A DNA stretch of 64,000 nucleotides from Ipomoea triloba (taxonomy: Eukaryota; Streptophyta; Magnoliopsida; Solanales; Convolvulaceae). The notes below the pieces were generated by a model. The model was given only the letters and a program-made list of their open reading frames with translations, was not told the origin of the DNA and ran no database searches. Location: NCBI RefSeq assembly GCF_003576645.1, contig NC_044924.1, positions 25,385,757-25,449,756 on the forward strand, in the 5' to 3' direction. Made by a program: the position numbers and the translations under genes. Below, one piece after another: positions 35,341 to 46,589 of this stretch (positions are counted from its first letter, which is position 1; every line of letters begins with the position of its first letter).

Positions 35341-37669
35341 AAAGGCCTAGAATTGTGAAGTTTCTAAAACGGGAAAAATAGTAATATTATTTTGGAAGGT
35401 GCTACAATGGATTATTTAGAAGGTGCTACAAGGAAACTTCAAAACATAGAAAGACTGGTGTACTATCTGGAGAAGTCAGCTCCACTTTATATTAGTACAA
35501 GCTGTGTTAAAATCCAGGTTGGTTACAACTTGTTTAATTGTCAGAATGAGTTCAAAATGTACTTGTAAACTTTTTCATAGAGTTATTTTATGAGGTCAAT
35601 GTTTAAATAAGTGGTAGACCTAGTTTTGTAATTCTTTGAACCTTGTAATTGTAAAAGCCAGCAGGTTGATCTTTAGTGAAAAAGTTTTTGGGCATGACCT
35701 GGCAGATTAGGAGGTGTTCTCCAACTACATTATTAAATTCAACTGTGTACTTATTTTGGCGCTTCTTTTATTGTTTCATATTGTGTTACATATTTGCATT
35801 ACATAATTTCGTTGCCCCCTCCCCTATATTATTAGTGGTGTAAATATGATTACTCGCCGTCTTCCCTCTTCGAAGACACGTTTTTTTTCTCCATTTTTCT
35901 TTCTTTGTTTGTTTTCCTTTCGCCGATAACAATGTTTCTCCTTTTCCCTATTAGGGGAGAGGCAATATATGTTACAAATTGAAAATTGAGGGCAACATTT
36001 TTTAGGGGCATAAATTACAAATTTTCCTGAATTTATATATATATATAAACGGCTAATATAATTCGCTGGTCAAATCTACTCAACTAACCGCTAACTGTTG
36101 ATCGCCAAACAAGTTCAATATATTTTATGTTAATAAGTCATTATGATTGTAGACAAATTAGACAATAATGTAAAACAAATATAGAACAATTAAAGATGAT
36201 ATTTGTGTTTAGAAACGACATAGTTATACAAGAAGCTTACGCAATATTGATTTCAACATTGGTGTGTTCATTAGTTTGAACAATTTTTCAAATTTTCAGA
36301 AAATTGAAAGATTAAAAAAATATGTTTACATGAAAGATGAAAAACAAACGGAAATAATATTTTCTTAATTTTTAATTATGTAAAGGAAGTTGGAAGGTTT
36401 AACCATTGTTTCCAAGTTTTTCAATTTGTAAGTTTTAGCCTATCAAGCATGTGTGTGCTCCGATGTGATGAGTTGTCACAATAAGAAGCATGTTGAGGCT
36501 TGTATTTAGAACACATGTTTGAATGAAGATATTCTAAGTTTACACGTGATGAGAGTATGGATGGCAATGAGTTGGATGGGTCAAGAATGATTACATCCAC
36601 TATTTATTTATATTTACGGTTTGTTTGGTTTGTGAAAAATATTTTAGGGGAAATAAAATTGAAATTTCATTAAAAAGAAATTACTAGGAAAATTAATTAC
36701 ATTGTTTATTTGGTAAAATAAAAACAAATTATTGGAAATATTGATTCCATTGTTTGGTTCGGAATACCAATATACAATCATGTATTAAAATGCATCATAT
36801 TAGAGTTTAAATTTACTCACAAAATTTAAAATTTACATTGTTTTTAATTTCTAAATATAATTTTCTTAGTTATAATTGTTCAAAATGGGTGATCGATCAC
36901 ATGATTGAATATCGGTGATTGGGGCATTGATTCTTTTGGCTAAAAAAGATTGAGAATGTATAAAATAGAACTACCTTGTAAGAATCAGTGGTGTTTAACA
37001 ACTTTCATTTCATAGATTTTCCCTTCTTCTTGTTGTTGTTATTGGTTGTGGATAGTAATTAATATAATTACATAAATAATATTACATATCAATTTGTTTA
37101 AAATAATTGTACACAAACGAGTCATATATTATTCAATTAATTGAGTAATACTTTTGCACTAATTTTATAATCAAATAAATGTACACTTTCAAATATTAGA
37201 ATTGTTTATAATTTAATCTTTAATTTTATTATCTAAATATATAATAAAAAATTTTATCCGTGCATCATACGGTTAATTCGACAATTATTTACTCGAATTC
37301 AAGCAAAGATAACATCATAAAACATAATCGATCCAACTCATTTCGTCAACTGTATTATATAATATTCATTGTTATAATTTATATAATTGTATATTGATTC
37401 AAATATTTTTAAAATATTATAACAAAAATTCATTCCGTGTAACGCACGAGTGAAAATAATAATTTTATATTTTTAAAAAAAAATACTAATCTGATTGGTC
37501 GAAGTAAATGCTAACGATTTGCGTCACCATTTACAATTAATGGAAGGACGTGGTATAGGACGCATAGCTCCCTACGGTGGCATTCGCTTCAAGTCCCCCA
37601 CCACAACAACATTAGTAGTCTTGGTCCTAATATAACTAAATATAATTTCTTGGGGTATCAAACGTGCAC
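35341..37669. other. AT-rich intergenic DNA with transposon scars
   Basis: No gene seen. Near 36070-36105 CAACTAACCGCTAACTGTTG resembles the complement of the GTTAGCGGTTAGCG motif at 15283-15297, so both may be ends of one MITE family. The CGTGCATCATACGG (37260) and CGTGTAACGCACG (37436) segments resemble small hairpins found at plant Helitron ends, but no bounded element can be drawn. Confidence 0.45.
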
Positions 37670-37763
37670 TCGACCATAGCTTAGTTTGTAGAGCGGAGGA
37701 CTGTAGTTGGAGTATATCTAAATTGAAATCCTTAGGTCGCTGGTTTGAATCCGGCAGGTCGGA
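37670..37763 (+). tRNA. tRNA-Tyr(GTA)-like gene with intron, probably decayed
   Basis: The sequence follows plant nuclear tRNA-Tyr: TAGCTTAGTTTGTAGAGCGG (A box region), anticodon GTA within GGACTGTAG, a 20-nt intron after G37 (TTGGAGTATATCTAAATTGA), AATCCTTAGGTCGC, then GGTTTGAATCC (B box) and the 3' acceptor strand AGGTCGG plus A. The acceptor stem has a T:G pair at position 1 and an A:A mismatch at position 7. The B box has T in place of the invariant C of GGTTCGAATCC, and the intron is longer than usual. Probably a pseudogene. Confidence 0.78.
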
Positions 37764-37831
37764 TGTTTTGCTGTTAATATTTCCGTTTATCCTAAAAAGC
37801 AAAAAAACCAGAAATTGTTGAAAACATTAAA

Positions 37832-37903
37832 CACCATTACCAGGGATCAAACCCAAGTCACCCGCATGACAGGCAGGAATACTCACCACTATACTACAAC
37901 AAC
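37832..37903 (-). tRNA. tRNA-Asp(GTC)-like gene, probably decayed
   Basis: A 72-nt sequence on the minus strand matches plant nuclear tRNA-Asp: GTTGTTGTAGTATAGTGGTG, TATTCCTGCCTGTCATGCGG with anticodon GTC, then GGTTTGATCCCTGG. Compared with the usual tRNA-Asp it carries several C-to-T changes that turn acceptor and T-stem pairs into wobbles, including the invariant B-box C. No intron, as expected. It lies 69 bp from the Tyr-like gene in opposite orientation. Confidence 0.75.
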
Positions 37904-38545
37904 TTGGATAGCTATGCCTTTTACACAATAGTATATAGACAATGGAAAGAGCAATCCACCCAATTAGGATATACTAGAGGATGATGCGGGAGATATCAAG
38001 CAAGATAGCTTCAAACACATGGGTTATATTTATAACCAAAAGAACCTGAATTCTAACAAAAGAAATAGCTTCAACGCTTCCACGACTAATGGCGGAGTTG
38101 GTGTTAGTATTCCAACGCTTCTCATGGTTAAGCCTTATAGTGAATTTGATAAAAAATATTACTTCAAAATCTTAACTAGTTCTTCAAGAATATATAGCCA
38201 ATGACTAATAGCAATTAATCCTTCTAATTCCATTTGTTGTTTTTAAATTATGGTTACAATTCCTAGTAAGACTTGATTTGCATGGAAAGCAATGGATAGC
38301 AACAAATCTTTTGCTATGTAATTTATACTTACAGTTCTGAATTATTTTCTTCATTTATTTCTTCTCTCATCTGCATGTATATATAGAGGTTTCTAACATC
38401 TATGTGGCCGGGGGAGGGGAAGGGAAGGGAGAGGGAGGTTTCTAACCTCTATTTTATCAAGGAATGTAGTCAAAATTTTCTTGTATCTTCTTTATTGTAT
38501 CTGAGCTAATATACACTAGAAGGAGAGAAAGAAAAGCATGATCCC
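37904..38545. other. Non-coding flank, possible copia LTR or leader
   Basis: No coding exon. ATATATAGAGGTTTCTAAC with a second AGGTTTCTAACCTCTATTTT, followed by TTCTTGTATCTTC, resembles the promoter/R region of an LTR. It sits directly before the gag-leader repeat at 38546, so it may be the LTR of the broken copia whose gag continues at 52980. Confidence 0.4.
38406..38438 (+). repeat. G-rich quadruplex-compatible tract
   Basis: Five or more runs of three to five G separated by one to three purines (GGGGGAGGGGAAGGGAAGGG and onward). It fits the standard four-G-run motif for a G-quadruplex and is isolated in otherwise AT-rich DNA. Confidence 0.7.
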
Positions 38546-38643
38546 GATATTGAAGATAAAAAAAATTAAAAGAAAAATTGTTCATTATTCAAAACTTTCA
38601 CCAATGCTCTAGTTTTGTAACCATGAAGTTAACCCAAACTAAT
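38546..38643 (+). repeat. Direct repeat of about 98 bp, left copy
   Basis: Nearly identical to 52980-53078. It contains TTCACCAATGCTCTAGTTTT and ATGAAGTTAACCCAAACTAA, the start of a copia gag. Together the two copies bracket the Tat-Athila block. Confidence 0.9.
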
Positions 38644-38963
38644 GTTGCCCACAGACGGCGTCAATGCTGGTTTTATCAACCACGGATGGTCGAACGGCAG
38701 GCCAACACCATCGGAAAATCGACTAACACTTGATCGGAAAACTAGAGTGACTTCTCAGCCCTCTCTTGTATTATAAATTGCCTTTGAGTGCGGTGAATTG
38801 CTTATGCCTCTTTCAAGGACTTGGACCCCTATTTATACAAGCTAGGAGTGATTTCTCCCTTAGGAAACTTCTAGACTACCTTAGGAACTCTTTCCTTATT
38901 ACATTTGGATACTTTCTTAATCTATATCGATCATACTTTCTGCGCCCCGGCGCCTGATTCTTT

Positions 38964-39250
38964 TTAGGAAACCTTTATAGCTCGGTAGCAGTATACCCCA
39001 TCCGGAGTCACAAAGGCGGTCTTTTCTTCATCTGGCGCTTGCATGAATATTTGGTGATAACCCCTAAAGCCATCCATAAAACTTAGTAAGGCACACCCGA
39101 CTATCTCATTAACCATTTGATCGATCCTTGGCAACGAAAACGGATCTTTGGGGTAGGCTTTGTTTAGGTCGGTGTAATCAACACACATCCTCCACGCAGG
39201 CGGCTTCGGACCAATACCACATTGGCCAACCATTTTGGATACTTAACTTC
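38964..39250 (-). pseudogene. Tat-like reverse transcriptase fragment
   Basis: About 90 codons cover RT motifs up to EEKTAFVTPDGVYCYRAI. Sequence on the upstream side (39241-39300) continues the RT (RPKWLANVV-like) in another frame. The YxDD catalytic block is absent because the LTR-like sequence begins immediately after. Confidence 0.85.
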
Positions 39251-39735
39251 TCGGATGTGCCTAGCGGCTAGCAATACGTCAATTTCTTTCTTCACAAATT
39301 CTCAGCGATCCGTCGAGAGATATCTTTTTTTTTTCTTTTTTTTTTACCACGGGTCGGTAAGTCGGATATACCGCCAATCGATGAGTGATTATTGATTGGT
39401 CTACTCCCGACATATCCTCGGGTCCCCATGCAAAGATCTTTTTTTACTTCCTCAATACTTATACGACCAATTCTTAGCTAGCTTCAAGGTGGCTCTTCCC
39501 AGTTCCCGATCCTCGCCCGTCTTTCAGGGTGGATCAGATCGATCTGTACTTCCTCTAATTCGACCGCCGGCTCGGGTCATTCCAAAGTACGTTCCCACAT
39601 GCCTTCTTTCTTGGTGATGGTATAAATCCGTAGGTCTGACCTCCCCATCTTGCAACAAGATTGCAAGTAACCACGAGCTACCTTCTTATCACTCCGCAAT
39701 ACCCCAACCCCCGTGGGGGTTCGGAATTTCATGCA

Positions 39736-40086
39736 CTAATGCTTCAAAGATATCAAAGTTCCCAGATCCTCTAACCCCGGCCTTCTAAGGATTGCATTGT
39801 GAGAACATTCTAGCTGAACGACTACAAATTCCATCTCCATAGTTGTAACGTTAAGATAGGTACCCAGCTCGACCAACAATTTTATGGAACATTCGGCCTC
39901 AATGGAGTCGCCTGTGAATCCTACTAAGGAAGTCAACTTAGATACTTTCAAGAAGTTGGGATTGGATAGAGATATGGAACATTCGGCCTCAATGGAGTCG
40001 CCTGTGAATCCTACTAAGGAAGTCATAACCGACCTAAGGATATCTCTATCCAATCCCAACTTCTTGAAAGTATCTAAGTAGAGCAC
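39736..40086 (-). pseudogene. Tat-like protease region with internal fold-back duplication
   Basis: The 116-codon frame contains YLDTFKKLGLDRD, SLVGFTGDSIEAECSI (twice) and HNAILRRPGL, matching the retropepsin-flanking region of Tat elements. Between the two copies of the second motif lies SLSNPNFLKVSKL, which is the reverse complement of the DNA encoding the first motif read through. The protease active-site segment (DTGSS type) should lie upstream at about 40090-40130, where the sequence is degenerate. Confidence 0.82.
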
Positions 40087-40812
40087 ATTGACACTACTAC
40101 CCGATCTACCAACACTCGTCTTACAACAATACCAACTATGTCCATAGCTATGACCAGGGCATCTCGATGGGGCCCGGCCCCCAAGGGCAAGTCGTCATCT
40201 GTGAAAGTGATTGGCTCTCGGCATACCTTTTTTGCACTAGCTTCTCTCCCATAAATAGCTCCGATGTACAACTGTCGAGCCCACACCTTCTTCGATCCAG
40301 CCGAGTCACCTCCCTCGGGACCTCCTACGATCATGTTGATGACGTTCTTCGCCTTCTAGTTTGCTTCCTCATTCTCTGCAGCAGACTGCTTTCCTTTATC
40401 ACGGTTACCCTCCCCAACTTAGCTCAGGTTCCCGCGCTTCCAAGATAGACCCTAACGCCATTGGCTCGAAGCACTCACTTGGATGATGGCATCCATTTCT
40501 TCTTTTTTTTTTTCTCAAGAAATCGCACTCTTTGGTTGAATGAGTGGTCGATCGATGCAACTGACAATACTTGCCAGTTCCTGAGATCTGTCCAGCGTCC
40601 TGAGGCGTATTAGTCGATCGTACCTCGGGTAGAGGTTGAGCTTGAACTTCCTGAACCACGACCGGCTACTGGCGAAACGGTGAGACACCCGTTCTTTCGA
40701 GGTTCTGGCCAATCTCTTGGCAGCCTAGCCGACTCTTATCAAACCTTCCGGTCTGCGGTTCCTCTAGACGAGGCTTCTTGGGTCGTGACGTCCCTTCTTC
40801 TTGGATCCTTTT

Positions 40813-41283
40813 CTACTTGATCGCATCTTCTGCGTCGACATGCCGATTTGCTCTTTGGATGGCATGAGCGTATGAGCTCAGCCACTCGGTATGGAGTTTA
40901 GTATACAGCTTTCCCAACCTCAGGTTCTCCATAAATAAGATTAACATCGTCTTATCGTCTAAGTCGTCCACTGCGTGAACCTCTTTATGCCATCTAGCCA
41001 GGAACGACCTAAGTAGCTCATTAGGGTCATGCTTAATTCCGGACAAATACATGAAGTTTTTCTTAGGACGCATGTTGGAGGCATAATTGGTCAAGAAGAG
41101 CTCGGCCAACTGCTCAAAACTGCTCGCAGAATGTTCACGCAACCTCATGCACCACCTTTGTGCTAAGCCGGTTAAAGTCGTTAGGAAGGCCTTACACATC
41201 AAAAGACCTTCAGCTCCATGGATCTGCATCCGAGCTTGGAAGCTAATCAGATGCTCTCGGGGATCGCCGGTTCCATCATACAT
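40813..41283 (-). pseudogene. Tat-like gag fragment
   Basis: 156 codons of retrotransposon gag: MYDGTGDPREHLISFQARMQ, AFLTTLTGLAQRWCMRL, FEQLAELFLTNYASN, SFLARWHKEVHAV. It is open but lacks both ends. Upstream sequence to about 41480 reads RRPEDVVALARQVRDLQNQV in another frame. Downstream (40405-40712) contains a tract resembling the zinc-knuckle/linker zone (KYCQLHRSTTHSTKECDFLR). Confidence 0.88.
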
Positions 41284-41510
41284 CAGATTCTCAGTTAACT
41301 TAAACTTCGTTGGGGTCTAGTAAGCCATGATCTCTCGAGAGAATGGGCACACTCGCAGGAAAGACTAAGCATCACCTGCCTTCCCATTCACTTGATTCTG
41401 TAAGTCCCGAACTTGCCGAGCCAACGCGACAACATCCTCCGGCCTCCGACCTTGACCAGCTGGAGATTCTCTGCTACTCTCATGGATCGAGTGCTCCTAA
41501 ATTTGCCTTT

Positions 41511-41713
41511 TTATATGTGTTGTTTTTATTGTCATTTTAAATAATCTTTTTATAGTTAATTTGCAATAGTTAGTCTATTTTATACCTATTTATTTATTAT
41601 TATTGTTATAAGTAGTTTTATTAATTTTGTATAACTTTGGGTAATTGTTGGATTAAATCAATTTTGTTAATAAAATTTGTTAGCCCATTAATTTCTTAAC
41701 CCAATTTAATAAA

Positions 41714-41762
<49 letters not shown>

Positions 41763-43274
41763 GTGAACGAGGGGATCGCGAACGACTCTAGACGCGAACC
41801 AGGGAGAGCGACACATCGAAGGCTGACAAACAGTGTAAATAGGACCAAGACCTCCGAACGGCACTCTTCATCAAACTCGGTCTTGTGGCCATTATGGGCG
41901 ATCATATTCAGCAGCACCGGCAACGTCAACGAGTGTGATTCTTGGGGAGAGAAGCTGTAGCGAAGTCTTGGTGAAGAAATCGGAGGTACACTTGGGCTAG
42001 AATAGTATAAAAGGAGGCCAAGGTTCAGCGTTCTAGGCATCAAATCTGAGCTGGACCAATTCCGGTGGCGTCGAGTGAATTGGTTTTCCGATTGGCAACA
42101 AGGTATGGTGTAGCGATTTTCGATCTGAGCAGCAGTCAAATTCCGTTCCGACGGCAGCAAGGTTGGGCGGACAGGAGTTTGGACAGCAGCAGCTTCACAA
42201 ATGATTTCTGGCAGCTTCACAGTGTTTCGTACTTCGTATTAGGTTTGGTTAATTAATTTTGATAGAAAATTCTCTCAATTTGAGTTCTCCTTTTTCTAGC
42301 AGCAAATTAATTAACCAAGATTTCACATTGTTGTTAATTTAGCTTTGGGATTCTCTCAATTTGAGTTCTCTTTTTTGTAGCAGCAAATTAATTAGCCAAG
42401 ATTTCACATTGTTGTTAATTTAGCTTTGGGAATCAGTCTGAGATACGTACGTAGCTCTGTGATTTAATTGTTTCAATTTTCATGATGCACTGCTAGTTTA
42501 ATTTGCCTAGGAACATGAACTATTAACTATGAATATTTTGTATTAAGTGGTTTAATGTTGCCAATGAATTAAGTTTTATCATTTGATTTTATACTAAGAT
42601 TAATTTTGTTGAAATTTGGCCAATTTTGGCATAATTAGTTTGTTGAGGGAATTGATTGAGCAAACACCATACTTTTTAATTCCATGCTCCGTACGGTAAA
42701 AAATGAATGATTTGGTTGTCTTACTGAATTGTTTATTTGGTTCTAACCTGGGTATTCCATAAGTTCTTTTAGGCAAAATGGGTGTTAACCGTTTGAATAA
42801 GTATCTTAAGTACACAAATGGTTAAAGCACGTGATTTTCTTTGGACGCCATACGAAGTTATCGTATAAAATAGAACAAACCCTTAATTAATTGGCAGTAT
42901 TAGACTTAAAAATGCAGAACTAATAGTGGTAATGCATGGATTCATATTCCTAGACTTTTCTAATTTGATTGATATTTGTCTTTCCCTGTTGGTTACTAAA
43001 TCATCTGCTATCTCATTCTTCTTCATCTTTATTCTTTTACTTTCCCAAATTCTGCCCGTTATTTCTCTTGCAATTTCACTTAATTATTTCTTATTTAATT
43101 TAATTGTCTGCAATTGAAACATCCTTTTAAAATCTTTAGAATTATTCCTTCCAGTCATTTTCAATTTTACTAATTGCATAGCATTAATTCCCTATGGGTT
43201 CGACCCTTGCTATTGCACACTATCACTACAACTGATTCGTGCACTTGCGAGGACTATAATTAAATTGTCCATCA
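41511..43274 (+). repeat. Athila 5' LTR
   Basis: About 1.76 kb. The first 290 bp match the 3' LTR at 52523-52800. The expected TGATATG start has lost its first bases. It contains an ATT microsatellite (about 41709-41761) and an 81-bp tandem duplication at 42269-42430, and ends GTCCATCA. Confidence 0.88.
42269..42430. repeat. Tandem duplication, 81-bp period, in Athila 5' LTR
   Basis: Copies start ATTCTCTCAATTTGAGTTCT at 42269 and 42350 and differ by a few bases. Confidence 0.9.
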
Positions 43275-43279
43275 ATTTT

Positions 43280-43297
43280 TGGCGCCGTTGCCGGGGA
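43280..43297 (+). promoter_or_regulatory. Primer-binding site for tRNA-Asp
   Basis: TGGCGCCGTTGCCGGGGA is the exact complement of the 3' end of plant tRNA-Asp including CCA. It begins five bases after the 5' LTR, the usual place for reverse-transcription priming in Athila elements. Confidence 0.93.
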
Positions 43298-43462
43298 ATT
43301 ATTTATTGTGCAGTTTGTTTTTTTTTCCTTTGTCTAATTTTGCTTTCAAAAACAAAAAAAAAATTACTTAATACTTGTTTCCTTGTTTCCAATTTGCTTT
43401 TGATCATTTTGCTTGCTTATTCATTTGTTTGCTTGTTTATTTATTTGTGTTTTATTTTATGC

Positions 43463-45173
43463 AAGGTCGCCGTTCTTTAAAACCTACATTGTTTCCTTTA
43501 GACGACCACATTGATAGAAAAAAGAAAAAGCCTCTACCTTTTGAAAATCCTAGTTTTGAAACCACAACAATGAAAGACTTTGGTAGGCCCCAAGTAGGAG
43601 CCTCACCTTCTTGTATAGTGCTTACTGATGTAGCCAGGAATTATGAATTAAAGACAGTCCACTACAACCAGTTCCCGTCTTTTCACGGTTCAGCAAGCGA
43701 AGATGCCCTTACCTTTATCAGGGATTTCTACGGGATAGTCCAACACTTCCCGTTGAATGACTTGACCGAGGATGCACTGAGGATGAGGTGTTTTCCGTAC
43801 ACCTTGAAAGATACAGCAAAGACATGGTTCATGTCTCTCACACCAGGGTCCCTATAGACATGGCCGGAGGTGTACAATAAGTTCATAGGTAAATTCTATT
43901 CCCATGCAAAAACTGTTGAATTAAGAAGAAAAATTGCGACTTTTTCGCAAGTTGAAGGTGAACCGTTCTATGAGGCATGTGAAAGGTTCAAAATGTTGCT
44001 CATTCGATGCCCCCTTCATGGCTACCCATTAGAGCTGCAAAATCAAACCTTCTATCATGGTTTGACCCAAACCAGCCAATCAATGGTTGCCAATGCGGTT
44101 GGAGGTGCCATGGGAGAAAAAACTACAGAGGAAACCTTAGCATTATATGAAATGCTAGGTGCAAACTCCCAGCAAAGAAGTGTAAGAGGACGGACACAAG
44201 GTATGTATGAAGTTAACTCAAATACTGAATTGACAATTCAGGTGTCTGAGTTAGCAAAACAAATGAAAAGCATGTGTTCTATGCTAGGTATGAAGCAAAA
44301 TAATGCATTTATGATTGATGAAAATGAATGTGAACATGCCAATGCAATGAATAGTTTTAATCAAAGGCCTAGAAATGATCCGTATTCTAATTCTTATAAT
44401 CCGGGTTAGAAAAATCATTCAAATTTCTCTTGGAATAATAATAATCAAAATAATTTTCAACCAATTGCTCCAGCCCAACCAAAAAACCCCTATTGGAAGA
44501 TAACCTGCATGATTTTATACATGTCTTTCAAAAACAATAAGAAGCGAATGAACAATGCTTCTAGAGACAACAAAAAGCAAATGAGCAACACTTTCGGAGG
44601 CAGCAAGAAGCAAATGATCAACGCTTCCAGCAAAATAAAGCTTCTTTAAAAAAATTGGAAGTCCAAGTGGGGCAAATTGCCAAAGCTCTACAAGGCCGTG
44701 TGCTAGGTAAGTTGCCTAGCCAACCTGAAGAAGCTAAGGTAATGACTGTTTTAAGAAGTGGTAAAGTTATTGAAAATAATGTGAAAGAAAATACCACTTC
44801 TAAACGAACTGAAATAGTTGAAAACTTGAATGATGATGATGTTAATAAGGATGAACCCAAATTGCATAAATCTAATGATCCTTATGTGCCCCCTAAGCCA
44901 TATGTTCCCCTAGTTCAATTTCCTGGTAGATTGAAAAATTTAAAGTTTGATAGATCATTTTCCGAAATTTATGATTTGTTGTCAAAAGTGAATGTGAATT
45001 TGCCTTTGTTAGACATGATTAAAAATATGTCTGCCTATGCTAAGTTTTTAAAAGAAATAAACACTAGAAAGCGTAGGTATGTACATAATGAAAAAGTTTT
45101 CATGTCTAAAACTGTAAGTGTTGTTTTGCAAACTGACTTGCCCCCAAAATTAGAAAACCCAGTAGTATCATAA
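43463..45173 (+). pseudogene. Athila gag remnant
   Basis: Gag sequence runs from the GRRSLKPTLFPLDDHIDR region through YNQFPSFHGSASEDALTFIRD (cut for length) and FPYTLKDTAKTWFMSLTPGSL, where a TAG (43855-43857) interrupts. It resumes with TWPEVYNKFIGKFYSHAKT and FYHGLTQTSQSMVANAVGG. Another stop occurs at 44407. A 3' gag/linker piece at 44655-45173 reads VQVGQIAKALQGR, LPSQPEEAKVMTVLRSGK and INLPLLDMIKNM-like sequence (VNVNLPLLDMIKNMSAYAKF). This is the structural protein of the particle, now broken by at least two stops. Confidence 0.9.
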
Positions 45174-45211
45174 TAACTATTATAGTGTGGAATTCTAAGT
45201 AAAAAAAGGAA

Positions 45212-45418
45212 ATGCTTGATTTAGGGGCAAGCATTAACTTGATGCCTTATTCTGTCTACTTACAGTTGGATCTGGATAGATTAAAACCTACTACATTGTT
45301 TCTAGAGCTTGCTGATCGCTCTATTAGATATCCTAGGGGCATTGTAGAAGATGTTTTGGTCCAAGTTGATAAACTAATAATTCATGCTGACTTTGTTGTT
45401 TTAGGGTTTAGGGTTTAA
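45212..45418 (+). pseudogene. Athila aspartic protease remnant
   Basis: Contains DLGASINLMPYSVY (the active-site DLGA), then LADRSIRYPRGIVEDVLVQV, the standard Athila protease segment. Stops separate it from gag and from the RT frame that follows. Confidence 0.9.
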
Positions 45419-45532
45419 CTATGACTGTCCTTGATGAAACTGTTGAATTTTCCATTATGAAATCAATGAAATTGCTTGAAAACAATAATAATCATTGCTT
45501 TGCTGTAGATGTTTTAGATTCCATAATATCTG

Positions 45533-46480
45533 TTGAAGGTCGAGGCTGATGAAGTGGAACCTGATCAAAGCCCAATAAAAGAGGGGAGTGTTGAAGGAGG
45601 TTCAATTACAGACCGTTTGGAGCAAATCAAGGAAAAACACCATCCCTCGGTTGAAGCTGAAGTTCCACCCAAGCTGGAACTAAAACCTCCCCCTAATTCT
45701 CTAAAATATGCTTTCTTAGGTCCAAATAATACGTATACTGTAATAATTGCCTCTAACCTTTCACAAGAACAAGAAAAAAGTCTGCTAGGGGTATTAAAAA
45801 AATATAAAAGTGCAATTGGTTGGACAGTAGGAGATATTAAAGGAATAAGTCCAATGGTCTGTATGCACCGGATCTTACTTGAAGAAGGGGCAACTCCTAT
45901 CCGTCAACCTCAACGCATGTTAAATCCAAATATGAAGGAGGTTGTACGTGTAGAAGTCCTAAAGTTGCTGGACTCAGGTATTATTTACCCAATCTTAGAC
46001 AGTAAATGGGTAAGTTCAGTTCACGTGGTGCCAAAAAAACTGGAATTACTATGGTCACTAATGAAAAAAAAATGAATTAATCCCAACTAGAATAGTAACT
46101 AGGTGGCACATGTGCATAGATTACAAAAAATTGAATGCTGCCACTAAAAATGATCATTTTCCTTTGCCCTTTATTGACAAAATGTTAGAAAGATTAGTTG
46201 GGCATGCTTATTACTGTTTTCTAGATGGATTCAAGGTTATTTTCATATTCCTATTGCACCTGAAGATCAGGAAAAAACGACATTTACATGCCCTTTTGGC
46301 ACTTTTGCTTATCGCAGAATATCATTTGGGTTATGTAATGCACTTGCGACATTTCAAAGGTGTATGATGCCAATATTTTCTGATATGATCGAAAGATATG
46401 TTGAAGTGTTTACGGATGATTTTTCTCTGTTTGGTGATTGAGTGATTCTTTTGATGACTGTCTTTCTCATTTATCTTCTG
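45533..46480 (+). pseudogene. Athila reverse transcriptase remnant
   Basis: 45533-46075 gives the RT N-terminal part (YKSAIGWTVGDIKGISPMVC, QPQRMLNPNMKEVVR, SKWVSSVHVVPKK). A gap or frameshift leads to 46110 with MCIDYKKLNAATKNDHFPLP. A frameshift after YYCFLDGF moves the remaining motifs to other frames. The catalytic region near 46385-46440 reads EVFTDDFSLFGD, with FTDD where FMDD is usual. Non-functional. Confidence 0.9.
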
Positions 46481-46589
46481 TGCTTGAAAGATGTGTTAAA
46501 ATGAACTTAACCTTGAGTTGGGAAAAAAGTAATTTCATGGTTAAAGAGGGCATTGTTTTGGCCATATAATTTCTGACAGGGGAATAGAG

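Larger units (their letters stand above)
38643..41495 (-). mobile_element. Ty3/gypsy Tat-like retrotransposon remnant
   Basis: Minus-strand order is gag (41480 to 40813), a linker and zinc-region remnant, protease (40086 to 39736) and RT (39250 to 38964), then an LTR-like end at 38643-38960 ending GGGCAACA. RT reads WRMCVDYTDLNKAYPKDPF, then LPRIDQMVNEIVG and SFMDGFRGYHQI, typical of the Tat/Ogre side of plant gypsy elements. RNase H and integrase are missing. TGACGCCGTCTGTGGG at the left end resembles sequence seen next to LTRs of this group. Upstream gag-leader sequence may lie right of the Athila insertion (52801-52979). Confidence 0.8.

Noticed and set aside
37240..37460. Helitron element
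   Set aside because: Short CGTG/CACG hairpins are present, but I could not find a 5' TC end and 3' CTRR end bounding one element.
38019..38204. 61-codon frame with GVGVSIPTLLMVKPYSEF
   Set aside because: Short, no known domain, AT-rich surroundings and no splice structure or partner exon. Likely chance.
41696..42220. 174-codon minus-strand frame in the Athila LTR
   Set aside because: It lies in a non-coding LTR and includes a long poly-Ile stretch from an ATT microsatellite.
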